Shown here: positions 1 through 8,545 of the stretch, piece by piece
How the letters are laid out: every line of letters begins with the position of its first letter
Numbering within the stretch: the first letter of the stretch is position 1
Assembly: GCA_964422145.1 (NCBI GenBank)
Contig: CAYQZV010000003.1
Coordinates: 124,001-188,000, forward strand
DNA from: JACNKV01 sp964422145
GTDB lineage: Bacteria > Fidelibacterota > Marinisomatia > Marinisomatales > JACNKV01
Length of the DNA stretch: 64,000 nt
Direction of reading: 5' to 3'
Made by a program: the position numbers and the translations under genes
The notes under the pieces: model-generated
What the model saw: only the letters and a program-made list of their open reading frames with translations
Databases searched by the model: none
Told to the model about the DNA's origin: nothing

Positions 1-648
1 ACAAAAACACCTGCTCAGATCATTGAAGCTGCGTGTAAAGGCTGCGGAACCTGTGCCGCTGAATGTAACTTTGGTGCAATCTCGATGAAGCACTTTGAAG
101 ACGAACAGATTATCGCTCAGGTCGATGCCATCACAGATAACAACAAGATGAAAAAAATCGTAACCTTTGCCTGTAACTGGTGTTCGTACGCCGGTGCGGA
201 TTTAGCTGGGTTATCCCGTCTGCAATATCCGACATCGCAACGAGTGATTCGTACAATGTGCAGCGGACGCGTAGATACGAAATTCATCCTTCATGCATTT
301 GAAAAAGGTGCACCGATGGTCTTGGTTAGCGGATGTCATTATGCTGATTGTCATTACATCGATGCAAATCGCTGGACCGTAAAACGTGTAGATAAGATCT
401 GGGATAAATTGGAGAAATTAGGAATCCGTCCTGAACGTCTCCAGCTTGAATGGATCAGTGCAGCTGAAGGTCAGAAATGGAAACGAACGATGAATGATTT
501 GGATAAAATGTTGGGCAAAGTCACAAAGGATGAAGTTGGGCATACAATGAAAGTCCTAAAAGAAGATCGTGAAAAGGCAGAAGCAAAAGCAGCGAAACGT
601 GCTCAGAAAAAAACGGCAAAGGAAATCCCAATCCAAACCGCAGTATAA
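1..648 (+). CDS. HdrA/QmoB-like protein with C-terminal MvhD domain (5' end missing)
   Basis: The reading frame is open from base 1, so an ATG at 85 is internal and this is the last 215 residues of a longer gene. The first visible stretch has a 4Fe-4S motif CKGCGTCAAEC (visible residues 12-22). It is followed by an MvhD/FlpD-type domain with CNWC (about 58-61), MCSGRVD and GCHYADCHY. Such HdrA-plus-MvhD fusions (HdrA, QmoB) pass electrons between flavin/Fe-S subunits, heterodisulfide-type reductases and hydrogenases or formate dehydrogenases, often by flavin-based bifurcation. The tail after residue 175 is Lys/Ala/Glu rich. The upstream flavin domain is not visible, so HdrA versus QmoB cannot be decided. 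The family assignment of the C-terminal part is firm. Confidence 0.88.
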   Translation, partial: TKTPAQIIEAACKGCGTCAAECNFGAISMKHFEDEQIIAQVDAITDNNKMKKIVTFACNWCSYAGADLAGLSRLQYPTSQRVIRTMCSGRVDTKFILHAFEKGAPMVLVSGCHYADCHYIDANRWTVKRVDKIWDKLEKLGIRPERLQLEWISAAEGQKWKRTMNDLDKMLGKVTKDEVGHTMKVLKEDREKAEAKAAKRAQKKTAKEIPIQTAV

Positions 649-672
649 AATTCTAAATTCTTAAGGATTATT

Positions 673-813
673 ATGGAAGAAATGGATTACAAATGCTTAC
701 ATTGTGGGCATGAATACAAGGGTCCTTTTGATAAAAAAGTACCCATTGAACGTGTTTGTCCAAAATGCAACAGCAATAGCATTCGCAAAGCAAAGAAAAA
801 ACATACTCGATGA
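673..813 (+). CDS. 46-residue zinc-ribbon protein
   Basis: A short frame starting ATG 673 and ending TGA 811-813 encodes 46 residues with two CxxC knuckles (CLHC at 8-11 and CPKC at 29-32) and a Lys/Arg-rich tail. AAGGAT lies about 8 bases before the ATG. It follows the HdrA/MvhD gene by 24 bases and is probably cotranscribed with it. The paired CxxC spacing is that of rubredoxin-like or zinc-ribbon folds. Its function is unknown; a metal-binding accessory to the redox complex upstream is an inference from position. An antisense frame at 671-901 covers the same DNA but lacks recognisable motifs. Confidence 0.7.
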   Translation: MEEMDYKCLHCGHEYKGPFDKKVPIERVCPKCNSNSIRKAKKKHTR

Positions 814-927
814 TTCCGGGGTCGCAATGAACTATGGGGATGAAAAAACTTATTTGTGACTCAAAGATTACACTTTCTGATAGGACACTCCCCGGCTTCA
901 TCTTAATGAATACAATAGGAGGATAAT

Positions 928-2199
928 ATGGCTACATTATTTGAAACTCTGAGTAAAAAAATCCCCGACTGGAGGTACGAAGCCAAACAGATCATAGAAG
1001 AAAAAGGCAATGAGGTCATCAGCAATGTGACTGTTCAGCAGGCATACGGCGGTATGCGTGGTGTGAAAGGTCTCGTCTGTGATACTTCGGCCGTTTCTGC
1101 GGATAAAGGGTTAATAATCCGTGGTATTCCTCTTCTGGATATTACACATATTCTTCCTGAAGAAGTCTTTTACCTGCTTCTCTCCGGAGAAATGCCCGAA
1201 GAAGACGGATTAAAGGATTTACAAAATCAACTGACAGAACACGCTGAGGTACCGGAATATGTTTGGGATGTTTTACGATCCATGCCCAAAGATTCTCATC
1301 CGATGGTCATGTTTAACACAGCGATTCTTATCATGGAAAAAGAATCCGTTTTCCGTCAAAAATATGATGCTGGAATTCCCAAGCAAGAATACTGGAAAGC
1401 GATCCTTGATGATGCAATTCGTCTTGTGGCAAAACTTCCAGCCGTCGGTGCTGGTGTCTATCGTATTCGCTTCAATAAAGGTGAATTGATCTCACCGGAT
1501 AAAAATCTCGACTGGGGAGCTAATTTTGCGCACATGCTGGGTATTCCGGATCCGAACGGTATTCTGAAGAAACTGATGCGTCTTTATCTCATGCTTCATT
1601 GCGATCACGAAGGAGGAAATGTTAGTGCATTCAGCGGCTTAACGGTTGCCTCTGCCCTATCCGATCCATACTATGCTGTTTCAGCAGGATTAAACGGGCT
1701 GGCCGGACCTCTCCATGGATTAGCAAACCAAGAATGTTTAAAATTCGTCCTTGAAATCAGAGATCACTTTGGCGGATCACCTTCTCCGCAGGAACTAAAA
1801 CAGTTCGTTTGGGAACGCTTGAACAGTGGACGTGTCGTCCCAGGATACGGCCATGCCGTTTTACGATGCCCTGATCCTCGGTTCACCGCATTTATTAATT
1901 TCGGGAGAGAAAACATCAAAGATGATCCGGTCTTCGATATCGTGAACAATCTGTTTGATATTGTCCCGCCTGTCTTAAAAGAACAAGGGAAAGCAAAAAA
2001 CCCTTGGCCAAATGTTGACGCCGCATCAGGAGCACTGCTCTATCACTTCGGGATGGAAGAATTCAGTTTCTACACGGTTCTTTTCAGTATTTCCCGTGCA
2101 ATGGGTATGGTTTCACAAATGGTACTGAATCGTGCACTCGGAATTCCGATAACACGACCCAAGTCTATTACCGCGGAATGGCTTAAAGAAAACGCTTAA
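928..2199 (+). CDS. gltA: Citrate synthase, eukaryote-like type
   Basis: Condenses acetyl-CoA and oxaloacetate to citrate in the cytoplasm. The 423-residue protein carries the catalytic triad in conserved contexts: GPLHGLANQE (His263), GYGHAVLR (His309) and NVDAASG (Asp364), plus the oxaloacetate-binding HCDHEGGN near 224. These wordings and the overall length match mitochondrial-type citrate synthases more closely than the E. coli hexameric type. Geobacteraceae are a known bacterial group with this form. AGGAGG sits just before the ATG. Malate dehydrogenase, which supplies oxaloacetate, follows 81 bases downstream. The enzyme call is very safe; the subtype call is by eye. Confidence 0.96.
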   Translation: MATLFETLSKKIPDWRYEAKQIIEEKGNEVISNVTVQQAYGGMRGVKGLVCDTSAVSADKGLIIRGIPLLDITHILPEEVFYLLLSGEMPEEDGLKDLQNQLTEHAEVPEYVWDVLRSMPKDSHPMVMFNTAILIMEKESVFRQKYDAGIPKQEYWKAILDDAIRLVAKLPAVGAGVYRIRFNKGELISPDKNLDWGANFAHMLGIPDPNGILKKLMRLYLMLHCDHEGGNVSAFSGLTVASALSDPYYAVSAGLNGLAGPLHGLANQECLKFVLEIRDHFGGSPSPQELKQFVWERLNSGRVVPGYGHAVLRCPDPRFTAFINFGRENIKDDPVFDIVNNLFDIVPPVLKEQGKAKNPWPNVDAASGALLYHFGMEEFSFYTVLFSISRAMGMVSQMVLNRALGIPITRPKSITAEWLKENA

Positions 2200-2280
2200 A
2201 ACCTTAATTCACATCCTCGATTAGTCATTTCTCCTTTTTGAGGAAGTGTTCTGTAAATAAACAAGATTGGAGTACAACAA

Positions 2281-3216
2281 ATGGGAAGAAAAAAAATAGC
2301 TCTAATAGGAGGCGGTCAGATTGGCGGCAACCTCGCGCTTATTGCTGCACAGAAAGAATTGGGAGATGTGGTCATTCTTGACATTCCGCAAGCAGAAGGA
2401 ATGACAAAAGGAAAAGCTCTGGATATCATGCAGCTTCGTCCTCACGATGGATATGACGTAAACCTCTCCGGATCATCTGACTATGCCGACATTGCCGGTT
2501 CGGATGTCGTTATCATCACCGCGGGTGTTCCGCGTAAACCCGGGATGGATCGTGAAGATCTACTGAGCATTAATATCAAGATTATTACCGATGTTGCTGA
2601 AAATGTAAGGAAATATGCTCCGAATGCTTTTGTGATTGTTGTATCCAATCCGTTAGATGCGATTGTTTATTCCTTCTATAAAGTCTCCGGTTTTTCCAAA
2701 AATAAAGTTGTAGGAATGGCAGGTGCATTGGATACAGGAAGATTTAGAGCCTTCCTCTCAATGGAAACAGGATATTCAGTACAAGATATTCATTGTATGG
2801 TTCTTGGCGGACACGGCGATACAATGGTCCCCATTATTCGTACAGCGAATGTTGCCGGTATTCCAATCACAGAATTGATTCCGGAAGATCGTTTAGAAGC
2901 CATCGTAAAACGCACACGAGTTGCGGGTGGAGAGATCGTCAAACTATTTGGAAACGGTTCTGCTTATTACGCTCCTGCTCAATGTGCAATTGAAATGGCA
3001 GAGGCTTACCTATTAGATAAAAAACGCGTCATCCCAAGTGCGGCTTTATGTGAAGGCGAATTCGGGATTGACGGTCATTTTATCGGTGTTCCCGCACTTA
3101 TCGGATCTGGCGGTGTGGAAAAAGTTGTTGAGTTCGAATTAACCGATGATGAAAAAGCAGCTCTTGAGAACACCTATGAACATGTGAAAGAAACGGTTGC
3201 TGAAACCGGATTATAA
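2281..3216 (+). CDS. mdh: Malate dehydrogenase
   Basis: NAD-dependent oxidation of malate to oxaloacetate. The 311-residue protein has the Rossmann GGGQIGG at the N-terminus, an acidic NAD-binding end of strand 2 (LDIP), the substrate-loop arginines in AGVPRKPGMDR, the VSNPLD motif and the catalytic histidine in GGHGDTMVP (His178). This is the LDH-like MDH class found in many bacteria rather than the E. coli dimeric class. It follows citrate synthase and is closed by a strong rho-independent terminator, so the two probably form one short TCA operon. Confidence 0.96.
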   Translation: MGRKKIALIGGGQIGGNLALIAAQKELGDVVILDIPQAEGMTKGKALDIMQLRPHDGYDVNLSGSSDYADIAGSDVVIITAGVPRKPGMDREDLLSINIKIITDVAENVRKYAPNAFVIVVSNPLDAIVYSFYKVSGFSKNKVVGMAGALDTGRFRAFLSMETGYSVQDIHCMVLGGHGDTMVPIIRTANVAGIPITELIPEDRLEAIVKRTRVAGGEIVKLFGNGSAYYAPAQCAIEMAEAYLLDKKRVIPSAALCEGEFGIDGHFIGVPALIGSGGVEKVVEFELTDDEKAALENTYEHVKETVAETGL

Positions 3217-3245
3217 TCCGTTAAAACATATGTAGACCTTAATAG

Positions 3246-3283
3246 AAAAATAAACCGGCTTCTATAAAAGCCGGTTTATTTTT
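3246..3283 (+). terminator. Rho-independent terminator after mdh
   Basis: A 10 bp perfect stem (3252-3261 with 3268-3277) encloses a six-base loop. It extends outward through A/T pairs and is followed by a T-rich tract. The flanking A-run and T-run make it potentially bidirectional. It separates the gltA-mdh unit from the suf operon. Confidence 0.92.
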
Positions 3284-3293
3284 CTTGCTATCA

Positions 3294-3299
3294 TATAAT
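3294..3299 (+). promoter_or_regulatory. -10 box of the suf operon promoter
   Basis: A perfect TATAAT sits 43 bases before the Rrf2 start and directly after the mdh terminator. No good -35 is visible at 17 bp. The expected transcription start near 3306 gives a leader of about 30 bases that is mostly filled by the palindrome at 3316-3336. Confidence 0.55.
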
Positions 3300-3315
3300 T
3301 TTACTTTTTAATTTA

Positions 3316-3336
3316 ATCCGACCTTAATAGTCGGAT
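3316..3336 (+). promoter_or_regulatory. IscR-type palindromic operator abutting the Rrf2 start codon
   Basis: Perfect inverted repeat ATCCGAC-N7-GTCGGAT. The half-sites YYGAC/GTCRR with a 7-base AT-rich spacer, followed by TAT, match the form of the E. coli IscR type 1 site. It ends one base before the ATG of the Rrf2 gene and occupies the place where a Shine-Dalgarno should be. Repressor binding would sit just downstream of the transcription start, fitting autoregulation by the Fe-S-sensing regulator encoded next. Confidence 0.75.
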
Positions 3337-3735
3337 ATGTTAAAACTTACTAAAAAAATCGAATATGCTTTAATCGCTCTGCGGCATTTACAAGGAGATG
3401 ATCAGACAAGAGTCTCGTCTACAAAAGAGATTTCTGAATCTTATAATATTCCGTTGGAACTGCTAGCCAAAACGCTTCAACTCATGGCTCGTAATCAAAT
3501 TATTGAAGCCATTCATGGTCCGCATGGAGGGTATCGTATCAAGGCTGATTTTCAAAAAATTAATATGACTCATTTTATCGAAATGGTCGAAGGTCCTCTG
3601 GGATTAACAAATTGTCATTTTGATACTAATTGTACTCAATCCGACACATGCAATATTAAAAAACCCATCAATAAAGTAAATAATTCTATTCGTAATGTAT
3701 TTGATAAGATGACATTAGCGGATATCACAGGATAA
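3337..3735 (+). CDS. Rrf2-family Fe-S regulator, IscR-like
   Basis: 132 residues beginning MLKLTKKIEYAL, the usual Rrf2 opening, which fixes the start even though no normal Shine-Dalgarno is visible. A winged-helix DNA-binding domain (about 1-70, with HGPHGGYR in the wing) is followed by three cysteines at 93, 99 and 105 in the CX5CX5C spacing that ligates [2Fe-2S] in IscR. It heads the suf operon (12 bases to the next gene) and is preceded by an IscR-like palindrome. It most likely represses the operon when Fe-S status is sufficient. SufR/IscR equivalence is inferred. Confidence 0.9.
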   Translation: MLKLTKKIEYALIALRHLQGDDQTRVSSTKEISESYNIPLELLAKTLQLMARNQIIEAIHGPHGGYRIKADFQKINMTHFIEMVEGPLGLTNCHFDTNCTQSDTCNIKKPINKVNNSIRNVFDKMTLADITG

Positions 3736-3747
3736 AAAGGAAACTTC

Positions 3748-4068
3748 ATGGAATCTTTGAAAGAAACAATTATTGAGAACTTAAAACAATGTTTTGACCC
3801 GGAACTACCCATTGATGTATGGAATTTGGGTTTGATTTATGATATTTCAATCCAGCCCGGCAAAACGGATGATTCATCGAATGTAAACATCACGATGACG
3901 TTAACCACTCCGGGCTGCGGAATGGCTCGCTATATCGCTCAAGATGTTCAAACTAAAGTTCAGCGAATCGCTGAAGTCGATGAAGTTCAAGTTGATATTA
4001 CATTTGAACCGAGATGGACTCCCGATATGGTAACGGAACAAGGAAAAGCAATTTTAGGCATAAAATAA
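3748..4068 (+). CDS. DUF59/MIP18-family Fe-S assembly protein
   Basis: A 106-residue single-domain protein of the DUF59 (MIP18/SufT C-terminal) family, with DPELPIDVWNLGLIYD near the start and the conserved cysteine motif TTPGCGM around residue 56. DUF59 proteins help deliver or mature Fe-S clusters. It lies between the regulator and sufB (3-base gap). A second copy of the same domain occurs later in this operon inside sufT (7990-8541), so this operon has two DUF59 paralogues. Confidence 0.9.
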   Translation: MESLKETIIENLKQCFDPELPIDVWNLGLIYDISIQPGKTDDSSNVNITMTLTTPGCGMARYIAQDVQTKVQRIAEVDEVQVDITFEPRWTPDMVTEQGKAILGIK

Positions 4069-4071
4069 CCG

Positions 4072-5520
4072 ATGGCAAATAACGAAAAACAGATCATCGA
4101 TGAAGCGATAAAGCAGGATTACAAGTACGGTTTCGTCACGGATATTGATCAAGACACGTTACCGCCGGGATTAAATGAAGATGTCATTCGATATATTTCA
4201 GAAAAGAAGTTAGAACCCGATTGGCTGCTTGACTGGCGGTTAAAAGCGTATCGCCGCTGGAAGAAAATGGAAGAACCGGATTGGGCAAAACTCAATTATC
4301 CGCCTATTGATTATCAAGCCATCAGCTATTATTCGGCTCCGAAAAAGAAGAAAGAATTAAAAAGCTTGGATGAAGTTGATCCGAAGCTCTTAGAGACCTA
4401 CAACAAATTAGGCATCCCACTGGATGAACAAAAAATGCTGGCAGGTGTCGCTGTGGATGCAGTGTTTGACAGTGTTTCGGTCGCAACCACATTTAAAGAA
4501 GAGTTAGCCAAGCACGGTGTGATCTTCTGCCCCTTTTCTAAAGCCGTTATCGATTACCCTGATTTACTGGAAAAATATTTAGGTTCAGTTGTCCCTCCGT
4601 CTGACAATTATTTTTCCGCGTTGAATTCAGCCGTCTTCAGTGACGGATCATTCGTTTACATTCCGAAAGGGGTTCGCTGTCCTATGGAATTATCCACGTA
4701 TTTCCGGATTAACGCCGCCAATACCGGTCAATTCGAACGGACACTCATCATTGCCGATGAAGGCAGTCATGTCAGTTATTTAGAAGGTTGTACAGCACCA
4801 ATGCGGGATGAAAACCAACTTCACGCAGCGGTTGTTGAGTTGATAGCTCATAAAGACGCCCACATTAAATATTCCACGGTTCAAAATTGGTATCCCGGGG
4901 ATGAAAACGGAAAAGGCGGTATTTACAACTTTGTGACGAAACGCGGAATCTGCAAAGAAGCAAATTCCAAAATTTCATGGACACAGGTTGAAACCGGATC
5001 AGCCATCACCTGGAAATATCCTGGTGTGATTCTAAAAGGTGATCATTCGGTCGGGGAATTTTATTCCGTTGCGCTGACCAACAATTGCCAGCAAGCGGAC
5101 ACGGGTACAAAAATGATCCATGTTGGGAAGAATACGAAAAGTACTATTGTATCCAAAGGAATATCCGCCGGAAAAGGTCAACAGACTTACCGTGGGCTTG
5201 TTCAGATCAATAAACAGGCTGATAACGCCCGGAATTTCTCTCAATGCGACTCTATCCTCATCGGAGATCAATGCGGTGCTCATACCTTCCCTTATATCGA
5301 TGTTCGGAATCCGTCCGCTCAGATGGAGCATGAAGCGACGACGTCCAATATTGGTGAAGACCAGATATTTTACTGCAATCAGAGAGGATTGTCTGCAGAA
5401 GATGCCGTTTCAATGATCGTGAACGGTTTTTGCAAAGAAGTATTTGCCGAACTTCCTATGGAGTTTGCCGTCGAGGCGACCAAATTGATGGAAGTCAGTT
5501 TAGAAGGAAGTGTCGGGTAA
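4072..5520 (+). CDS. sufB: Fe-S cluster scaffold subunit SufB
   Basis: 482 residues, normal SufB length. It contains the family landmarks YIPKGVRCPMELSTYFRIN, LEGCTAP and, near the C-terminus, the FCNEVF-like stretch NGFCKEVFAELP. SufB forms the SufBCD complex where the nascent cluster is built and receives persulfide sulfur from SufS via SufU. It is the third gene of the operon, 15 bases before sufC. Confidence 0.97.
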   Translation: MANNEKQIIDEAIKQDYKYGFVTDIDQDTLPPGLNEDVIRYISEKKLEPDWLLDWRLKAYRRWKKMEEPDWAKLNYPPIDYQAISYYSAPKKKKELKSLDEVDPKLLETYNKLGIPLDEQKMLAGVAVDAVFDSVSVATTFKEELAKHGVIFCPFSKAVIDYPDLLEKYLGSVVPPSDNYFSALNSAVFSDGSFVYIPKGVRCPMELSTYFRINAANTGQFERTLIIADEGSHVSYLEGCTAPMRDENQLHAAVVELIAHKDAHIKYSTVQNWYPGDENGKGGIYNFVTKRGICKEANSKISWTQVETGSAITWKYPGVILKGDHSVGEFYSVALTNNCQQADTGTKMIHVGKNTKSTIVSKGISAGKGQQTYRGLVQINKQADNARNFSQCDSILIGDQCGAHTFPYIDVRNPSAQMEHEATTSNIGEDQIFYCNQRGLSAEDAVSMIVNGFCKEVFAELPMEFAVEATKLMEVSLEGSVG

Positions 5521-5535
5521 CCTAAAGGAAACACT

Positions 5536-6276
5536 ATGTTAGAAATCAAAAATTTACATGCCGGTGTTGAAGACATCGAAATATTAAAGGGAATAAACCT
5601 GACCATTCAACCAGGAGAACTTCATGCGATTATGGGGAAAAACGGGTCTGGGAAAAGCACATTAGCAAATATCATCTCAGGTAAACCTGATTATGAAGTT
5701 TTCAGCGGGGATATTTTATATCAAGGAAAAAGTATATTAGACATCAGTCCGGAAGCCAGAGCACTTGCCGGTGTTTTCATGTCTTTTCAGTATCCCGTTG
5801 TGATCCCGGGTGTCAACAACACTTACTTTTTAAAAGCAGCGCTGAATGCGGTTCGTAAACATCGCGGTGAAGAAGAATTAGATGCAATCGACTTTCTGAC
5901 TCTCATCCGTGAAAAAATGAAGTTAGTTGAAATGGACGAAAAGTATCTCCAGCGAGCCGTCAATGACGGATTTTCAGGCGGGGAGAAAAAACGTAATGAA
6001 ATTCTTCAGATGATCACGCTTGAACCTGCGCTATCTATTTTGGATGAAACAGATTCCGGGTTGGACATCGATGCGCTGAAAATCGTCGCAAACGGTGTTA
6101 ACGGCTATCGCAGTCCTGATCGTTCGTTTTTGGTGATCACCCATTATCAGCGACTATTGAAATACATTGTTCCGGATGTGGTTCACGTTCTTATTGACGG
6201 AAGATTTGTAAAATCAGGCGGAAAAGAACTCGCACTAACCCTTGAAGAAAAAGGCTACGGCTGGTTGGAAGACTAA
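5536..6276 (+). CDS. sufC: Fe-S assembly ATPase SufC
   Basis: 246-residue ABC-type ATPase. Walker A GKNGSGKST lies at residues 34-42, the signature FSGGEKKR near 153, and Walker B with the D-loop is LSILDETDSGLDIDAL. SufC hydrolyses ATP in the SufBC2D scaffold and has no membrane partner. The gene has AAAGGAA ahead of its ATG and is 7 bases upstream of sufD. Confidence 0.97.
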   Translation: MLEIKNLHAGVEDIEILKGINLTIQPGELHAIMGKNGSGKSTLANIISGKPDYEVFSGDILYQGKSILDISPEARALAGVFMSFQYPVVIPGVNNTYFLKAALNAVRKHRGEEELDAIDFLTLIREKMKLVEMDEKYLQRAVNDGFSGGEKKRNEILQMITLEPALSILDETDSGLDIDALKIVANGVNGYRSPDRSFLVITHYQRLLKYIVPDVVHVLIDGRFVKSGGKELALTLEEKGYGWLED

Positions 6277-6283
6277 GTAATAA

Positions 6284-7540
6284 ATGAACAATCTGGAAAA
6301 ACAACTTAACGATCTGATCGCCCGAATACCGGAGAGACCAAACCGGGAAAGCCAAGCTGCTTTCGAGCAATTCAAAGCGATCGGTTTTCCAACTACGAAA
6401 TGGGAAAATTGGCGTTTCACGAATATTTCGGAGATTAAAGATCAATCATGGCGACTTTCACTGCCGTCTGATCTCCCGGCGAATGTATCAACGAATTTGG
6501 ACTCTGAGTCAATTTCTCCGTACACGATCTACTTTATTAACGGGCATTATCAACCAAATATCTCAACACTTCCGCCAACGGTAAATGTCCTTACGCTTAA
6601 AGACTATTACGAGAAATATTCATCCTCCAAGTTTTATCAGACTTCAGGTGATAATGAACCGTTTTACATGATGAATACTGCATTTAATGACAGCGGAATA
6701 GCGGTCATTATTCCAAAGGATATCAAACCCGATCATCCGATTTTGATCCATTATCTTAAAACCGATCTGAACGATCCGATCATGTTCCATCCGCGGACGA
6801 TTATTCACGGCGAAAAAGGAAGTGAATCGACGATCATTGAATATCATTCTTGTACGGACAATTCCGTCTATTATTCAAATAATCTGACAGAAATATCACT
6901 GGATGAAAACGCCAAATTGACTTTCATCTCCCTGCAGAATGAATCCAAGTCAGCGTATGATATTCACACGATTCGGTCAACACAGAAATCTCATTCTAAT
7001 TTAACGGCCGGTGTTTTCAATTCAGGCAGTCTTCTCAGCCGTAAAAATATCTATGGCGAAATCAATGGTGAAGGAGCCGACCTTGGTCTTTTTGGACTGA
7101 CGATTACCGCCGATAAACAGGTGATGGATATTCAATCCGTGGTAAATCATTGCCAACCTGAATGCACCAGTGACCAATTATTCAAATACATTTTGAATGA
7201 TGAATCCAAAGGCGTATTTAAAGGGAAGGTCATTGTATCTCAAGATGCGCAGAAAACAGATGCAAAACAGTCCAATAAAAATCTGATCTTATCCAAAGAT
7301 GCGCGTATCAATTCCGATCCGCAGCTTGAAATCTATGCTGATGATGTCAAATGCTCTCACGGATCAACCACCGGATCATTGGACAAAGAAGCCGTGTTTT
7401 ATCTTCAGTCACGCGGACTGGATGAATCCGCAGCCAAAATGCTGTTAATCGACGGATTTGCCGGAGAGGTCATTCAGAAAATCTCTGATGAAAATATTCA
7501 ACATCTTGTTTCAAACCTTTTTAACACTTCACAGCAATAA
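6284..7540 (+). CDS. sufD: Fe-S assembly subunit SufD
   Basis: 418 residues, SufB/SufD fold. The N-terminal region has GFPTTKWENWRFTN, typical of SufD. The C-terminal core has DDVKCSHGSTTGSLD and FYLQSRGLDESAAKMLLIDGF, the SufD counterpart of SufB's end. It pairs with SufB and SufC in the scaffold complex. It is 7 bases after sufC and 2 bases before sufU. Confidence 0.95.
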   Translation: MNNLEKQLNDLIARIPERPNRESQAAFEQFKAIGFPTTKWENWRFTNISEIKDQSWRLSLPSDLPANVSTNLDSESISPYTIYFINGHYQPNISTLPPTVNVLTLKDYYEKYSSSKFYQTSGDNEPFYMMNTAFNDSGIAVIIPKDIKPDHPILIHYLKTDLNDPIMFHPRTIIHGEKGSESTIIEYHSCTDNSVYYSNNLTEISLDENAKLTFISLQNESKSAYDIHTIRSTQKSHSNLTAGVFNSGSLLSRKNIYGEINGEGADLGLFGLTITADKQVMDIQSVVNHCQPECTSDQLFKYILNDESKGVFKGKVIVSQDAQKTDAKQSNKNLILSKDARINSDPQLEIYADDVKCSHGSTTGSLDKEAVFYLQSRGLDESAAKMLLIDGFAGEVIQKISDENIQHLVSNLFNTSQQ

Positions 7541-7542
7541 TT

Positions 7543-7986
7543 ATGGACGATTTCAGAGATTTATACCAGCAGATGATCTTGGATCATAATCAGAATCCGA
7601 GACACTTTCATGTCATGGACGATGCAACGCATAAAGCCGATGGTCATAACCCGCTTTGCGGAGATCAGATCACGCTCTACCTTCATGTGAAAGATGATCT
7701 GATCAAGGATGTGAGTTTCGAAGGTTCAGGATGTGCAATTTCTAAAGCATCTTCCTCCCTGCTGACCACTGTTATGATCGGGAAAACCAAAACCGAAGCC
7801 TTAGCGATTTTTGATGAATATCAAAAACTGGTTACCACCGGAGAAGGCAACCCGGACGTCCTTGGGAAACTTGCCGTGATGAGCGGTGTGCATAAATTCC
7901 CGGCACGGGTTAAATGTGCGATTTTATCCTGGCATACGCTGAAGAATGCTTTAGAAGACAACGATGAAGTAACTGTTACGGAATAA
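7543..7986 (+). CDS. sufU: SufU-type sulfur-transfer protein
   Basis: 147 residues of the IscU-like fold. The three cysteines lie in NPLCGD (Cys39), GSGCAIS (Cys64) and VKCAIL (Cys125), with Asp41 as the fourth zinc ligand. The insert between the second and third cysteine identifies SufU rather than scaffold IscU. SufU is the zinc-dependent acceptor that takes sulfur from SufS and hands it to SufB. Its place in a SufBCD operon with no iscS/hscA fits. Confidence 0.93.
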   Translation: MDDFRDLYQQMILDHNQNPRHFHVMDDATHKADGHNPLCGDQITLYLHVKDDLIKDVSFEGSGCAISKASSSLLTTVMIGKTKTEALAIFDEYQKLVTTGEGNPDVLGKLAVMSGVHKFPARVKCAILSWHTLKNALEDNDEVTVTE

Positions 7987-7989
7987 GAT

Positions 7990-8541
7990 ATGACGAATTC
8001 AGACACCATTAAATTATATCGGGATGTCAACGCATTTGCCGTTCCGTCCGGCGAGTCCGTCGTCCTGAAAAAAGGAGAATTAGTTCGGATCACTCAGGCA
8101 TTAGGCGGATCGTATACGTTGAGTCTTCACGGGAATTTAGTTCAGATTGCCGGAGAAGATGCCGACGCCATCGGTCGAGAACCACAGCGGACACAATTTG
8201 ATGAATCGGTTCAACCCGATCGTCCGGTGACCAAAGATATCGTAATGAATCAATTAAAATCCTGTTACGATCCTGAAATTCCGGTGAATATTGTTGATTT
8301 AGGGCTCATCTACGACTGCACGCTGACTCCGAATGAAGAAACGAATAAAACGGACATTTCCATCAAAATGACGTTAACCGCACCCGGATGCGGAATGGGC
8401 GGTGTTATTGCTGCTGATGCCGAACGCAAAATACAGGCCATTCCCGGAGTAAATAATGTCAGAGTTGATCTTGTTTGGGAACCGCTTTGGAATCGGGATA
8501 TGATGTCAGAAGCAGCACGATTACAACTTGGAATGTTTTAG
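7990..8541 (+). CDS. sufT: Fe-S maturation protein SufT
   Basis: 183 residues with two parts. The N-terminal SufT-specific region (about 1-65) has VPSGESVVLKKGE and ITQALGGSYT. The C-terminal DUF59 domain (about 80-183) has YDPEIPVNIVDLGLIYD and TAPGCGMGG. SufT is an accessory factor for Fe-S protein maturation. It is 3 bases after sufU. The second half is clearly paralogous to the stand-alone DUF59 gene at 3748. Confidence 0.93.
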   Translation: MTNSDTIKLYRDVNAFAVPSGESVVLKKGELVRITQALGGSYTLSLHGNLVQIAGEDADAIGREPQRTQFDESVQPDRPVTKDIVMNQLKSCYDPEIPVNIVDLGLIYDCTLTPNEETNKTDISIKMTLTAPGCGMGGVIAADAERKIQAIPGVNNVRVDLVWEPLWNRDMMSEAARLQLGMF

Positions 8542-8545
8542 AAAA

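Noticed and set aside
815..895. CCGGGG/CCCCGG pair as attenuator before citrate synthase
   Set aside because: Arms of six bases separated by about 70 bases; too weak.
671..901. Minus-strand frame overlapping the zinc-ribbon gene
   Set aside because: No start signal and residues without domain features; the plus-strand 46-residue frame has a ribosome site and a CxxC pair.
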